Shown one piece after another: positions 1 to 12,045 of a stretch of 64,000 nt of DNA. Origin of the DNA: Hysterangium stoloniferum. Lineage: Eukaryota; Basidiomycota; Agaricomycetes; Hysterangiales; Hysterangiaceae. The notes under the pieces were generated by a model. That model was not told where the DNA came from and searched no databases. It saw only the letters and a program-made list of their open reading frames with translations. The stretch is from the NCBI GenBank assembly GCA_015178975.1, contig WHVD01000020.1:124001-188000 (forward strand). The letters are read 5' to 3'. The translations under genes and the position numbers were made by a program. Position 1 is the stretch's first letter, and the number at the start of each line of letters is the position of its first letter.

Positions 1-149
1 GTATGGGTTGGTGTACCCTGAAGAGCTGGCGGCACCTCGAAAGACCTTCTGAAGGAGGTTCCAAAAGGGGAAACCTCTCATTCACCCAGAAGCACTCTTT
101 TTTCCAGAGTGGTTTGAAGGAGAGAGTAGTGGCGATGAAAGGAAGGAAG

Positions 150-2780
150 GATTGTCCAAGGAGATGGCACTCAAGCACCGCCAGGGTGCTAAGTTTAAAT
201 GGTCCGATTGTTCGGAATCTGATGACGATCAGTTAGGGCCGCTCCCAGAAACATGGACATTACCCTACAAGCTGAGTACCGGAGGGATTAGAGGGCTGGA
301 AAGCTCTGGAATATTTTCCCGGTCATCCATAAATCTTAGCGCCATTGTCATTGAGGTAGAGGAAAATGCACCTGTACCAAATGAACCCACATCTTCTAGG
401 TTAGAGCCTGCAAGTGCAGATGGATCTAAACAGACGTTGCCAATGCACACCAGCAGAGGGAAGGAAAGAATGGAAGGCGAGCATCCCTTGAAGAACCTGC
501 ACAAAGGGAGCAAAATGCAGAATAGTCAGCCGCCGAAAGAGCGGAAGCCCAAGAAAGTTACTAGCCGTTATGTATGGGAACCCTCACAAGTGCCGGAGGG
601 TGGGTACTTGGCAGTAGGAGGGCAAGGGAAATTCGGACCACCATCCCATTCAAGCAGCTCATCGTCTAGTAATGGAGATGATGAGTCGTCTGATAGCACG
701 TCAACTGAGTCAGACTCATCAGCCAGCGAACGTAGCACCGACTCCCCTGAGTCTGGATCAGGATCGGAAGGTGCTCCCCTAAGTCACTAGTCACTCTGAA
801 ACAAGAAGGAAGCATAGAAAGAAAAACTCACCTAGCTCTTAGTGCGTAAGACAGGACAAATGCAAACGGTCCAAGGCTGAGGCGAAGCGAATCAAAAAGC
901 TGCTTGCTGGAGTTAAGACTAAGCAAGCTGTGATCTATACAGGCACTGCTGAACTTGACGTTCTCGAAGCATTTATATATGCCTATGATCTCTGGGCAGA
1001 GATCAACGGGTTAGATCGCAAGTGGGTGGTGAAATTGATCATATACTTCCTTGATGGAAAGGCAAGCTCCTTCTATATGAAGCATGTAGCGTTGAGCAAA
1101 CAGAAGTGGACCTTGAAGGCTGTCTATGATGGCCTATTCGATTATTGCTTTCCTGCCGATTATAAGGTGCATCTGCAAAAGCAACTAACATCTGCCAGGC
1201 AGAATAGAAAGTGTTTTCGTGATTTTGCGCGAGATGTTGAAAATGACGCTAGAAGGTTTCCTGATATCCATGAGCGACAACTCAAGCAAATTGTCTGGGA
1301 TGGGGCATATGACTATATTGAAGAAAAATGGTTAGATAATGGACTCAATCCTGACAATATGTCATGGAAGAAACTTATCAAAACTGCTACCCAGTTTGAG
1401 GCTGCACAAGAATTTCGGCTGGCAGAAAAAGGGAGGAGGGAAAACACAGCGTCCAGATCACCTCAGATATGGCCCCAAAAGGAAGACTTAGTGAGTCAGA
1501 CCGGGCAGAAGATGGATACCCAAGGGGTGAAAAATTACCACTCCAAGCCATCTGGACCGAGGGGTACCACTGTCGAACCACGTCCTAAATTAAGTCGGAG
1601 TGAGATGAATCAACTTCGAGCAGAGGGGCAATGTTTCTCATGCAAGAATGAGGGTCACGAATCCCGCAACTATCCCCATGGGAAGTTCGTGTCGGCACCA
1701 AAAAAAGGGGTAACGGTGTCTGCTGGATCTGTCCGAGTAAAACGACTTACCAATTTGGAAAGAAAGAAGGACCGGGCAGAGTTACAACTACATATGGCCT
1801 CATTCGTCCTTAAGGATGAAGAGACACAACAGGAGTTCAATAACTTACACGATCAAATTTATGCCACCTGGCTGCAGAGATCGATCACTGAATATTTTGG
1901 GCCTGATACTGCCATAGCTGAGGGTCAAAATCAGCTGACATGGTTCGAGGTGTCCTATTCAGTCGAAGACTTCAGGGTGACAGACAATGTCATACCTGGG
2001 GATCCTCTTCAAATTAGCAAAATTATATGTCAGGAACCAGGATTTACTGTTGCTCAAAGCATTGTGAATGACCCTGAATGGTTAGGGAAAAAGCTCACTG
2101 ATGACTGTGCAGACCATGTTACAGTGGCAAGGATTATACAACAGTGTTGTTGTACACATTTTTTGCGACTTGAGTCTATGGCAGTGGGAATGCCACACAC
2201 AGAACGATTTCAGGTCTCGTTCGATGGTACGCATTGGGTGTATGAAATCGTGGATCTTTTACAACCCCACTTATATATGGCAATTACGAAACAAGCCCTG
2301 TTCAGTGGTGACTGGGAAATTGCGCAAGTAGTTAGCAATGCTATCCCAATGGCAGGAGGGACTACCCAATGGGAGCCAATAGAGGATGAGGACCCACTGG
2401 GAATAGAGGGAAATAGTCCAGCGCAGTATCTTCTCGAAGCCCTGAAGGAGTACTTTCCACCTGAAGAAGCACTGCAGGAGGGAATTAATCCTGAAGCCCA
2501 GTTTAGGGTACATACAGAAGAATTGGGACTTCTGATATGGGATGAGACCCACACGGACATACCTCTGTTTATGCCATGGTCAGTGTTCAGGCTGAATGAG
2601 AACATGGATAATAAAATAGAGGCCATCTATGAGGAGCACATACCTGGTTTTTCTGAAGATATGCCAGCGTTTCGAAGGTATTGTCAAGGGGTGATGTGCA
2701 ATCTTCTGGATCTCCGTTTCCGAGTCTACTATAAGACAAGTGTTTTTAACGATGTAAATGGAGTGGAGCGGTAGCGATTC
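150..2780 (+). pseudogene. gag-like region of Gypsy element 1
   Basis: The structural-protein part of element 1. The first ~640 bp encode a low-complexity Ser/Asp/Glu-rich leader. It is followed by a capsid-like helical region (WAEINGLDRKWVVKLI, then a zone ending in FEAAQEFRLAE) and a zinc-knuckle remnant around 1630-1685 (CFSCKNEGHESRNYP, with the last Cys replaced). The segment after about 1,730 is acidic and unrecognised; it precedes the protease. Identification rests on position and the knuckle. Fossil. Confidence 0.7.
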
Positions 2781-3059
2781 CAAGTTTCCTTTACTGCAGG
2801 GTTATATGAGATTCATGATCGTGAATTACGGAAAAGATATACTGTGATGACTGACCATTTACAACATGAGGGGTGGACCGTACCTGATATATTGACTCGG
2901 GCAGTATCCCAGGAGGAGTCGTCGGAACCTATTGTTTTCGCAAATGCTGCCCATGTCACCAGGAGGAAAACATTAGGACCTAAAAGGAGTCCATTAAAAA
3001 ATGGAGGTATTGAGACAGTTGAGCATACTTCAATGCAGCCCAAGGATTTTACTTGGTAG

Positions 3060-4860
3060 CTGCCTAAACCAGTTGTCATTGAAGCATTCATAAATGGACG
3101 ACCTGTGAAAACCCTAATTGATAGTGGGTCACTCGCAGATTTTATGTCCATGACATTGGTTGATCAGCTAGGAGTTACTAAGAATCCACTGCTCAAACCA
3201 CTCACTGTGCAATTGGCTGTTCACGGGTCGAGATCAAAAATCAATTATTCGGCAACTGCTCAGTTTGTATACCAGAACATAAATTGTTCATGTTGTTTTG
3301 ATGTCGCCAATCTCGATTCCTATGATTTGATTTTAGGGACCCCATTTATTTTTCAACATAGAGTGATGCTAGGCTTGAATCCTACAAGAGTTAACATTGG
3401 GTCTAGCCAGCCACTACCAATGGAAGGAGACACCATCGAGACACTGCGGTCCACCATTGCTGAAGTTTTCGAGGATGAGCTTGATGGTTTAAAGGCTGAA
3501 TTGCGAGCTGAAGCAGCGGACTTAGACCCAGACACTGCACTGATGGGGCTGCCTCCACTACGGGCAGTGAATCATACCATTCCAATAATTGACGAGGGTA
3601 AAATCTATTTATGGTGGCCTTCTAAGTGTCCAGAAGCAATGAGGGCTCTATGGCAGGAAAAGAAAACAGCGTACCTGAGGAATGGGAGATGGTAAATAGC
3701 CATGGGTAAAAATGCATGTCCTATGCTCATCATTCCTAAACCTCCAAAAGCTGATGGAAAGCTGCGGATTCGCACGGTAGTGGATAAACGTGAGCAGAAC
3801 ACTGACACGTATAAGCTGGCTACACCCTTGCCGGATATTGAAGCCATTCTAAGGAACATTGTGCGGCATAAGTATCGGAGTCTAATAGATGGAAAGGATG
3901 CATACAAGCAGATTCAAGTGGTGCCAAAGCATGTCCATCGGACATTGTTTACCTCTCCAGATGGCACTATGGACAGCTTAACATTACAGATTGGCGATTG
4001 CAATGGGCCGTCCACATACCAGATGTTGATGAACCACCTATTTGCTCCTTACATTGGTGTTTTCATGGATGTCTATCTGGATGATATAGTTGTATATTCA
4101 GATTCCATTGGCGATCATGTGAAGCATTTATGTACCATGTTTGAGGTGCCCTGTCAAGAGAAGCTATACCTGGCTGTCAACAAAATGCACTTATTTGCTC
4201 CCAAATTGCGAGTTCTAGGACATGTGGTCAACGATAAAGAGATAAAAATGGACCCCCATAAGGTGGACTCAGTCGCGAACTGGAAAATTCCGATGAACAA
4301 GTTACTGTTGGCTGGGTTTTTGGGGGCAGTAGGATACCTTGCGAACAACTGTGAAGGGGTAAGAATCCAGATGGCCATCCTGGCCAATCAGACAGGGGTA
4401 AACAGGCCATGGAGGTGGGGCACAACTGAGCAATGTGCCTTTGAAGAAGTTAAGGGGATTGTTCAGTCTCATCGTGACAAGTATTGCATTGCATTAGATT
4501 ACTCACCAGGCCATTCCACTATTAATTTGGTAACTGACGCTTCCTTAACGGGAGCGAGTGGCATCCTCAGCCAAGGGGACGACTTTCAAAAAGTGGCTGT
4601 GGTGTCCTTTTGGTCCAGGAAATTCAACTCGGCTCAACAGAACTATCCTGTGCATGAACAGGAGCTCCTAGCCATTGTGGAATCATTGAAACAGTTTTGG
4701 CCACAGCTGTTGGGGTAAAATTTCAGATTTGTACTGACCATAAGGGCATAGAATATATACTTACACAAAGAAGTTTGTCCCCAAGGCAGACAAGGTGACT
4801 GGACCTGCTCAATGAATTCGATTTCGAGATCCAGTATATCCCTGGCCAGGTGAATACTTT
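3060..4860 (+). pseudogene. protease, reverse transcriptase and RNase H regions of Gypsy element 1
   Basis: The aspartic protease motif LIDSGS lies near 3115, followed by the ILGTPF flap/ALG-type motif near 3330. RT begins near 3700 (MLIIPKPPKADGKLRI), with the catalytic YLDDIVVYS near 4075-4100 and the thumb around 4200-4400. RNase H follows (TDASLTGASG near 4530, SRKFNSAQQNYPVHEQELLAIV near 4615-4680). The order and motifs are diagnostic of Ty3/Gypsy pol. Fossil, in several pieces. Confidence 0.85.
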
Positions 4861-5187
4861 TGCTGATACACTGTCCCGCATTTACAGTGATGAACCACTC
4901 GGAACCATTCGGGCAGAAACAGAATATGTAAGTGAGACCCCTGAGGTGGACAAGGAGGAGAGAGGAGTACCTTACAGGCCACAAGGAGGCTGCCTCAACA
5001 GCATGTTGACACCACTGTATACAGGGTTAGCAGCAGCGGTGTTAACAGATGCAACCAGATGGTCCAGCAGGCTGGCCACACACTCATGCCCATCATATGC
5101 AACTTTTGCAGGGTTGAAGACTCAGAGCAAGAGACATAAGGGACAACCGGGAAAAGGGGTGGCCAACGCAGATACAGAATGGGGTGC

Positions 5188-5731
5188 TGTTACAACCCAT
5201 TCCCGGATGTTTCAATATCCGCCTTCCGATCTCCAACTACGGAACATCATAGTTACCGTATCATCCGCATTCTTCTCTTGTTCCACATTTGGTAATTTGT
5301 CCATTGACAAGTATTCACTCATTTGTTTGTTATATTCCCATTTCGGAATATTGTCTCCCTAATATGTCTTATTGTATTTCCGTTTTAAGAACACTTCTGT
5401 TTCCGTCTTATTATGGTCTTAGTTTGTAGTACAATAACAAGTAGACTTATATTAGTTTCCGCGAATTTGTACTTTACCTTAGATCTGATATCGACTTAGT
5501 TTCTTATTCCTCCTCCCATCTTTCTGTACGCTTGATATTCAGAACTCTTCGGAACTCTGAATATCCGTATCTTCCATTGTAAGCCTTACTTCCGAAATTA
5601 AGGACTTTGAGCGTTTGTGTAGAGGCGTAGCACATAAGCTGAAGCCGACGTCCTGACCCTATCCACTAGTTTCCGACTTCCCGGTGACTTTCCGATAGTT
5701 CTGGAATAAGTTCCCGACACGGCACTTAACA
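5188..5731 (+). repeat. solo LTR, family 1, copy A (544 bp) with TSD GGTGC
   Basis: Starts TGTTACAACCC and ends GGCACTTAACA, with TG...CA termini. It is flanked by perfect 5-bp duplications GGTGC at 5183-5187 and 5732-5736. It interrupts element 1 between RNase H and integrase. Related copies lie at 33096-33679, 41160-41703 and 60675-61237. It holds the shared CATAAGCTGAAGCC block about 85 bp from its 3' end. A solo LTR is the product of LTR-LTR recombination of a once-complete insertion. Confidence 0.95.
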
Positions 5732-5744
5732 GGTGCAGCCTCTA

Positions 5745-7671
5745 GTTTGCAAGAAGGGCCTGATCAGTTAGGCAACAATAATCATCAGGATGACATAGAA
5801 TACACCTCACAATTGGCAATGGAGGGCGAGTTACCGGGGATTCAGACAAACACATGTTCTGAGTTTCCGCTAGTGAGGATAATCTCAGAGGGTCACCCAG
5901 GCATCCACATCCCAGATGCACTTCGACAACAGTATGGATCAGATGACTTCTTCGTGAAGATATGGGCAGCACCCCCTGGAGTATAAGGGGTTTACATTAC
6001 AGGAGGGCCTCTTGTTTCTGAAGTTAGAGAAGGTCAACTTACTGTGTATCCCGGATATTATGGTAGGCATTCGACGGGTGCGGGAAATAATTATCTCGCA
6101 CGCTCACTCGATCCTGGCACACTTAGGGGCAAGGAAAACTGCCACATACCTACGATCTAACTTATGGTGGCCGTCTTTAACCAAGGATGTTGAGTTGGTT
6201 TGCAGGTCTTGCAGTGTGTGCACGACGTCGAAATCAGATACTCAGAAGCCGCAGGGACATCTTCGCTCATTGGAGGTGCCCTCACAACCATGGGAGGCAA
6301 TTGGAGTCGACTTTGTGGGACCATTACCACTGTCCAAGAACTGCCTTGGGGAGTTTGACAACATCTGTGTCATTATTGACCATTTAACGTGCATGGTTCA
6401 CTTAGTTCCAGCACGGGGCAATTATACTGCTACGCAAATGGCTGAAGTAATATTCAAGCATGTTTACAAGCTGCATGGCCTGCCGCTCAAGATAATCAGC
6501 AATCGAGACTCACTATTTACGAGCCTGTTCTGGAGAGACCTTCACTTGTTAATAGGGGTTGAATTGAGGATGTCTTCGGCATACCATCCTCAAACAGATG
6601 GAGTGACTGGGTGAGCAAATAGGACAATGATGCAGATGCTGAGGCAGTGTATAGCACCAAACCAGAAGGATTGGGTGTCAAAACTGCCTGTGATCGAGTT
6701 TGCTATGAATAACGCTACCTCTGAAATGACCGGGTTCTCACCATTCTTCTTGAATTATGGCTGGATGCCACAGCCATTGCTCTGGGAAAGCAACACACAA
6801 TATCCTGGTGTTCTTGCCTTTGCAGAATGCATGAAGTTGGCCATAATGAGTGTACATGATGAAATCCTGGTGGTGAGGGTCAAGCAGACACGACAGGCAA
6901 ACCGCCATAGGAGGGCTGCCAAGTTTAGCATCAATGATTTTGTTTATCTGTCCACGAAAAACTTACGTTTGCCAAAGCATCAGGCATGCAAATTGCTGCT
7001 GAAATATATTGGCCCTTTTAGGATCACTCGCGTATTGGAGCCAGGTGCAACCTATGAGCTGGACCTGTCAGTGGAGCTAAAGAAGCAGGGAATTAACCCT
7101 TCCTTTCATGTGTCTTTACTTTGTATCCATATCCCGAATGACGACCAGCTCTTCCCAGGTAGGCAGCAGACAAATCCCTGGCTTTGGCAGTCAGCAACAA
7201 GAGTGGGTGGTAGAAAGAATTTTGGCTCACTCGGGAAAAGGCATTGATGCCTTGTTTGAGGTGTTGTGGAACACGGGCGAGACGACGTGGTTACCATACA
7301 AGGAGATTCAACACATGCAGCCATTGCAGGCATACATGGAAGCCTTGGAGGTTTCGAGTGTCCGTTTGTTGCCGCGAGGCCGAGGCCAGTCCACCGATCA
7401 CATCAAGGTCACACAAATGTCTGTGATGCCAGGGTGTGGTCGACATCAATCTTTTAGGTCTAGTGCTCAAGAGGGATCTGCTATTTATGTGGGATCAGTA
7501 TGTCCAAGCACCGAGCAGGCCTTACCCACCATGGAGGCACAGGGTCTACCCACACAGGTGTCTATGGAAATTTTGACAGCGACGATGGCCGCTGTCCATG
7601 ACAGCACGCTTAGGGGGGTGCAGGGTGTAACGGGAGCAGATGTGGTGGTGGACGATGAATCGGGCAGGTAA
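5745..7671 (+). pseudogene. integrase and chromodomain-like tail of Gypsy element 1
   Basis: The integrase zinc finger H-H-C-C lies around 6085-6240 (HAHSILAHLG...CRSCSVC). The catalytic core starts at PWEAIGVDFVGPLP near 6290 and continues through AYHPQTDG near 6590. The C-terminal domain (DFVYLSTKNLRLP, YIGPFRITRVL) lies at 6930-7050. A chromodomain-like segment WVVERILAHSGKG...TTWLPYKEIQ at 7200-7310 is followed by a Thr/Gly-rich tail. The chromodomain is known to direct integration of chromoviruses to heterochromatin. Fossil. Confidence 0.8.
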
Positions 7672-7756
7672 CCGCCCTAGTCTTAGATGGTAAGGGGTAA
7701 AGAGAAGATGCTGGAAGTTTTCAATCATTAGAGGGTTTCAGACTTATAAGAAGTTG

Positions 7757-7951
7757 TCAGGGGACATAGCTTACGAGGGCCAGCATAAATAGGTGAACCC
7801 CCCATTAGTTAGAGGAGTCTTTTTTCGAATTGGAGCCTATTCCTACTCTGTGCGTTCCACTTCGTAAAGAGCTCAACTGAAGGATTACGCTATCTATAAA
7901 GCTGAACCTTACACACGGACACCCAGTGAGGCTGATTGATAACAGCCTTAC
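7757..7951 (+). repeat. possible 3' LTR of Gypsy element 1
   Basis: Begins TGTCAGGGGACA just after a purine-rich stretch, has a TATA-like CATAAATAGG near 7785 and ends CAGCCTTACA. Its last 36 bp recur at 9467-9502. The termini do not form an obvious inverted pair and the 5' LTR is off-window, so the call rests on position and promoter-like content only. Confidence 0.35.
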
Positions 7952-8197
7952 ACTTTTTTTTTCAGACTGGCCCTTTTATTCTTTCTGCTTCGCTCTTTCA
8001 CCCTGGAGGTCAACCAGCCCACCCGCTTCACCTGAAACACAGCAGCCACACATCACATTCCTATTCTAGGTCTCCTAGACTTCACCACACACCTCCACAG
8101 GTCCCCAATCAAACCTGACGATGCGCTGTCATCTGACAAAGAATTACCTGCATTTATTGGTACTTTCCCATGCCTGTCCAATTGCCCATCATGCCGC

Positions 8198-9253
8198 GTG
8201 GCACTAAACAAGAAGACTTTTACCCAGCCTCATCACTCAGTAGAATCCATGGCTTTGAGGATAATACCCCCTTTCCTTGGCCCCCTGACTCCAACAGCAC
8301 TTGAGGCTTGGCTTGGCCAGTGTGAGGATGGTTTTGCCATCCATGCATCCACCAAGATGGACAAGACACCTACACTCGATGTCACTACACAAATCCATCT
8401 AACTGGTACACAGTTACTGGAGCAAACAATGGCAACATGGTGGAGTGGTGGAAGGAAAGATTTTTTAAATCTACCATCATGGGAATTGTTCAAGGCAAAG
8501 GTTAAGGAGAGGTTTATGCTAAAGGGTTACAAGATGCTTGCACTGTGGTCATTCTTCCTCTGTGAACAGGGCAAGCTTCAATTCCTTGACTATGCTGCTG
8601 CCCTTGCAGATACCTGGAATGCAGTTGGTATTTCTGTTATTTCAACCCATATCTACAAGTGCCAACTTCTATTCCATTCCCATCCCATCCTCCTCCTTTG
8701 TATCATGGCCATGCCAGAATTCAACATAGACACTATTGGATTCAACGATCTTGTTTCACTGCTCTCTATGCAATGGGAGAGCCTCATTGTATCTGGGCGA
8801 ATATCCACTTATTCTGCATACTCCCAGCCCTTGGCCTCTGTTGTCCCTGTCCCAACCACAGCAACTCTTCACATGGCACTGCCTCATCTTAGAGATGCAG
8901 AGAGAACACACCTCACTGACCTTGGAGGTGGAAGTGCTGAAAGGTTCCCACAGATGAAGGCTGGACTGACCACATTGGCCGAACGTGCCCTGGAGATGCA
9001 ACACTCGGCATCTTACCTGGTCATGACTTTGTCCCTGTCAAAAAGGAGATTGCCGGGTTTGCCCTTACTGACAATAATGGAGAAGATCAACCAGACAGGG
9101 TATATCAGGATGTTGACACTGATTCCGACTATTAACCATTATCCCTGCCAAATTTGTTTCAACCTCAGTTTATTTCATCCCTGGCCACCTCAAACTTCTG
9201 TCACCACTGTGAATCCTAGAATGTGGGCCAATCACAGATGCTGCCAGACTTGA
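8198..9253 (+). CDS. retrotransposon gag-like ORF, 351 codons
   Basis: Begins MALNKKTF. The segment LTPTALEAWLGQCEDGF, followed by TWWSGGRKDFLNLPSWELFKAKVKERF, resembles the gag-like capsid proteins found in agaric genomes: an alpha-helical domain with tryptophans before a 'W..F...V..RF' helix. Similarity fades after about residue 130, and the C-terminal half may not be the original frame. No zinc knuckle is visible. It belongs to the small LTR element around it. No host role is proposed. Confidence 0.5.
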   Translation: MALNKKTFTQPHHSVESMALRIIPPFLGPLTPTALEAWLGQCEDGFAIHASTKMDKTPTLDVTTQIHLTGTQLLEQTMATWWSGGRKDFLNLPSWELFKAKVKERFMLKGYKMLALWSFFLCEQGKLQFLDYAAALADTWNAVGISVISTHIYKCQLLFHSHPILLLCIMAMPEFNIDTIGFNDLVSLLSMQWESLIVSGRISTYSAYSQPLASVVPVPTTATLHMALPHLRDAERTHLTDLGGGSAERFPQMKAGLTTLAERALEMQHSASYLVMTLSLSKRRLPGLPLLTIMEKINQTGYIRMLTLIPTINHYPCQICFNLSLFHPWPPQTSVTTVNPRMWANHRCCQT

Positions 9254-9331
9254 ATGCCATTTTTGCCAAAGATAAACTCTACTTCAGTGGGGTAATTTGG
9301 AGTTGTGGGAAAGTTTTTGTTTGGGGAGGAG

Positions 9332-9502
9332 TGTAAGCCTGGCACTCCAGGCATACTACAGCAGACCTTTAACTACATTAGAGAACACCCTGTTTTTCCT
9401 GTACATCTGTCATAGCTGTTCTGCTCTGAACAATATAGTGTGGTCCTCTCAACTTGTGTGACCCGCGGACACCCAGTGAGGCTGATTGACGACAGCCTTA
9501 CA
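9332..9502 (+). repeat. 171-bp LTR of the gag-only element
   Basis: Starts TGTAAGCCTGG and ends GACAGCCTTACA, giving partly inverted termini (TGTAAG/CTTACA). It is preceded directly by a polypurine tract. No matching 5-bp duplication was found on the 5' side. Confidence 0.5.
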
Positions 9503-12045
9503 GGTATCATATATAACCATTAGCGACTGCAGGTACGTACCACTCCACTCTTCTTGTAACTCTGCATGCTTTTCGTGATGTAATGACGGGGTGGGTAGGG
9601 TGCCACTGCAGCGCAGCGTGGCGCTGGTTATCTGGGTTGCTAAATAGGAGATGGCCTACCGTATTCACAACGACAGCTATGTCTGTGGCGCGGTGCGACT
9701 TTCGCTACCTGTGTGAGGTTGGGCTGGAAGACCGGAGCGGACTTGTCGTAGTCTGCAACGCGGTATAGCGTTGGCGTCCTACATGGAGCTAAGGTTGCAA
9801 TGAAGAACGCAGGCGAGTGGCTTAATGTAGTGACATTGTCATTACCGTCGCCATTATTCTTTGACCCTCACCATCCATCCCACCCCCTTTCCCCTCCTTC
9901 CTCACCCTAATGAGTCAACCGACATTCGTTCAGATTGTGACGTTGTGGTGCTTTGATCTTCGTTCGGCTTCATTATAAGCTAGTATATATAATGGTGGTG
10001 GTGGTGGTGGTGGTGTTAGACGGCGAGTGGGGATTATTGAGACTAGAGATGGTAGGGCCTGGTGACGTGGCGAGGTTGGCAGTTCATCAGCGATCACAGA
10101 TGCTATTGTTGTTGTTGTTGCTGTGCGGCATGCACATGAAACCTAGAATAGAAACAAACCATTAGTAAAAGGCATGTATAGAATGCACTTACAGTGTACT
10201 TAGGATGTAACATAACTGAAAATGTATTCAGTTGTCGATGCTGATGGCAGTCAACGCTGAGTGGAGAGTATGCCACGGTTACGGATACATGAAAGTGAGA
10301 CGTTAGGCAGTGGACTAATAATTACTATTATTATTACATACCTACCGGTGCTTTCAAGATACATATGGTGTCCGTGCATGAGGTGGCGCTGTAGATTGCT
10401 CCTGCAGGAATTCAGACGGAACTGAAGCAAGGGTGACAAGAGGTTGAGCTCCGGGAGTGCATGTGTGCTACCCCAACGTCTGCCACACCTCCCGATTAAA
10501 TACGTAATAAAGTTTAAATACCAATTATACTATATTTTAGCTAATCCTCTTTCGGAGATTTTTTGGCATACGGCGCGGTCACGGTGACTCCACCCCCATC
10601 AAAAAGTGGCTGATTTGTATACAACGTTTTCAGAGAGTTCATTTTATTTTGCATCAAATCAGCGGATGTAGTAAAGTTTTTATATAACCCCTATTGACTA
10701 GGAAAATGGTCGCTAAATATCCCGCAGTGTGACGAAAGGGCGGTTGTGGGAAGTGGGAATGCATCGAGTCTATGGACCATATTGCTTCCCTGCGAAGGAA
10801 AGGAAACTTATTTGGCAATTAACTGCGAAGGCATGGACAAAAACCGGTTAGAGGGTGGCCCGGTGTGACCTTAAGAACTGCCCTGGGCTACGGGTTAACA
10901 GATTACAAAACACTTGGGGGGAAAACAGGATCCTGCTAGGAATCGCCTTTTCGCCAACCTTGCAACGGTTGCTTCCCATCTTACTGTAAGGTGCGTTATG
11001 AGATGCTGGTTGGTACCACAGAAGAACCCATTGGTAAAGTGACGGATCACGAAGTCTGAGACCGATGGGTGAAGGTACTGGCCCAACGAAGTCAGATGGA
11101 CTTCTTAACCACAAATGTAGACGGATATCCTATATATTTGGCAAACAAAACACAGACAATTTCTGGGCAAAGAGGGGCTGGTATATATCTCCGCGAAAAT
11201 ATTACTAGGGTTTTAGTGGGCATGAGTCAGTGAAGGTCTCCAAAGACGGAGAATTACAAGGTGATATCAAACACTATTGTGATGGAGGTAAACAGGCGAT
11301 GCGACATGACGAACATAGATGGCGGCTGGCCCACAAAAAAATAGCTGTCTCTTTCACTATCTCTTTCAACCCTTTTGTCAACATTTGGCTTCGATAATCA
11401 CCCTCGTTAAGCCCCGAACCTTTTACCGTTCTGTTTCCTTCAATCGGTACTACTCTCAGTAATTAAAAATATTGATAGAACATTCCCTCTGTGTCGGGTT
11501 GCTGACCTGCAGGATACGTCTTCAAGTTGTGTACCTGAAGAGTTACAAAGTCAACCAGAAAATTGGATTGTGCCTATAGAATGTACCGGGAGTAGTTCGG
11601 CTCTCAACGTCCAGCTGACGTATGAAGGACTCTCACGCCTTTGTTCTCTTACGACTGTCAATCCACGGTCCTTTGGGTTTTCTCAATATTGACATCTAAT
11701 CTTTCCTCTACATATCTATCCAATTAATTTTTACCCACCCACCCTGCCCCTTCCCTTAGGCAGTGGTAGTAATAAACTTCCTCCATTTCAAAGTAATATA
11801 TTTATCGGACTATACAATAACGAGAGCTGTAAATGCGCTAGGATTACCCGCCCTTCTGAGCGGCGAGTCTTCCCACGCACACGCGGAGAGCTAACACTCT
11901 CCCTCCACCCAACCACACAACTCTGATAGCGTTAGTCCGAAATAGTTGACGCTGGAATGTGAGTATGTCCGCATCGAAGCAAAGGTTAAGGGACCAATAG
12001 ACGCCCTCAACTTGGACAGCTTCTAGCACCGCCACTTTCATTATT
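9503..12045. other. intergenic region with short microsatellites
   Basis: No gene recognised. It contains a (GGT)n run of about seven units at 9993-10014, a (TTG)5 run near 10106-10120 and TTA/ATT repeats near 10321-10336. The stretch from about 11,350 to 12,045 is pyrimidine-rich and is the likely promoter and 5' leader of the PARP-E2 gene. The ORFs here are short and look like chance. Confidence 0.5.

Larger units (their letters stand above)
1..7950 (+). mobile_element. Gypsy element 1: Ty3/Gypsy (chromodomain-type) retrotransposon fossil, 5' end off-window
   Basis: A Ty3/Gypsy element in the order gag, protease, reverse transcriptase, RNase H, integrase, chromodomain-like tail. The sequence shows a serine/acid-rich leader, a gag with a degenerate CCHC knuckle (CFSCKNEGHE), a DSG protease motif, the RT motif YLDDIVVYS, an H-H-C-C integrase zinc finger and a chromodomain-like segment (WVVERILAHSGKG). 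The element is broken, with roughly half a dozen breaks plus one LTR insertion between RNase H and integrase. It resembles the other Gypsy elements here only distantly, so it is a separate lineage. The 5' LTR lies outside the window and the 3' end is only tentatively placed. Confidence 0.9.
7916..9502 (+). mobile_element. small gag-only LTR element
   Basis: A gag-like ORF (8198-9253) is followed by a purine-rich tract (TTGGGGAGGAG, 9322-9331) and a 171-bp LTR-like segment at 9332-9502 that begins TGTAAGCC and ends AGCCTTACA. The last 36 bp of that LTR recur at 7916-7951, just upstream of the ORF. That is where a 5' LTR should end, but the rest of the upstream copy is not recognisable. No protease, RT or integrase is present, so it would depend on another element. 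Non-autonomous; old. Confidence 0.5.
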
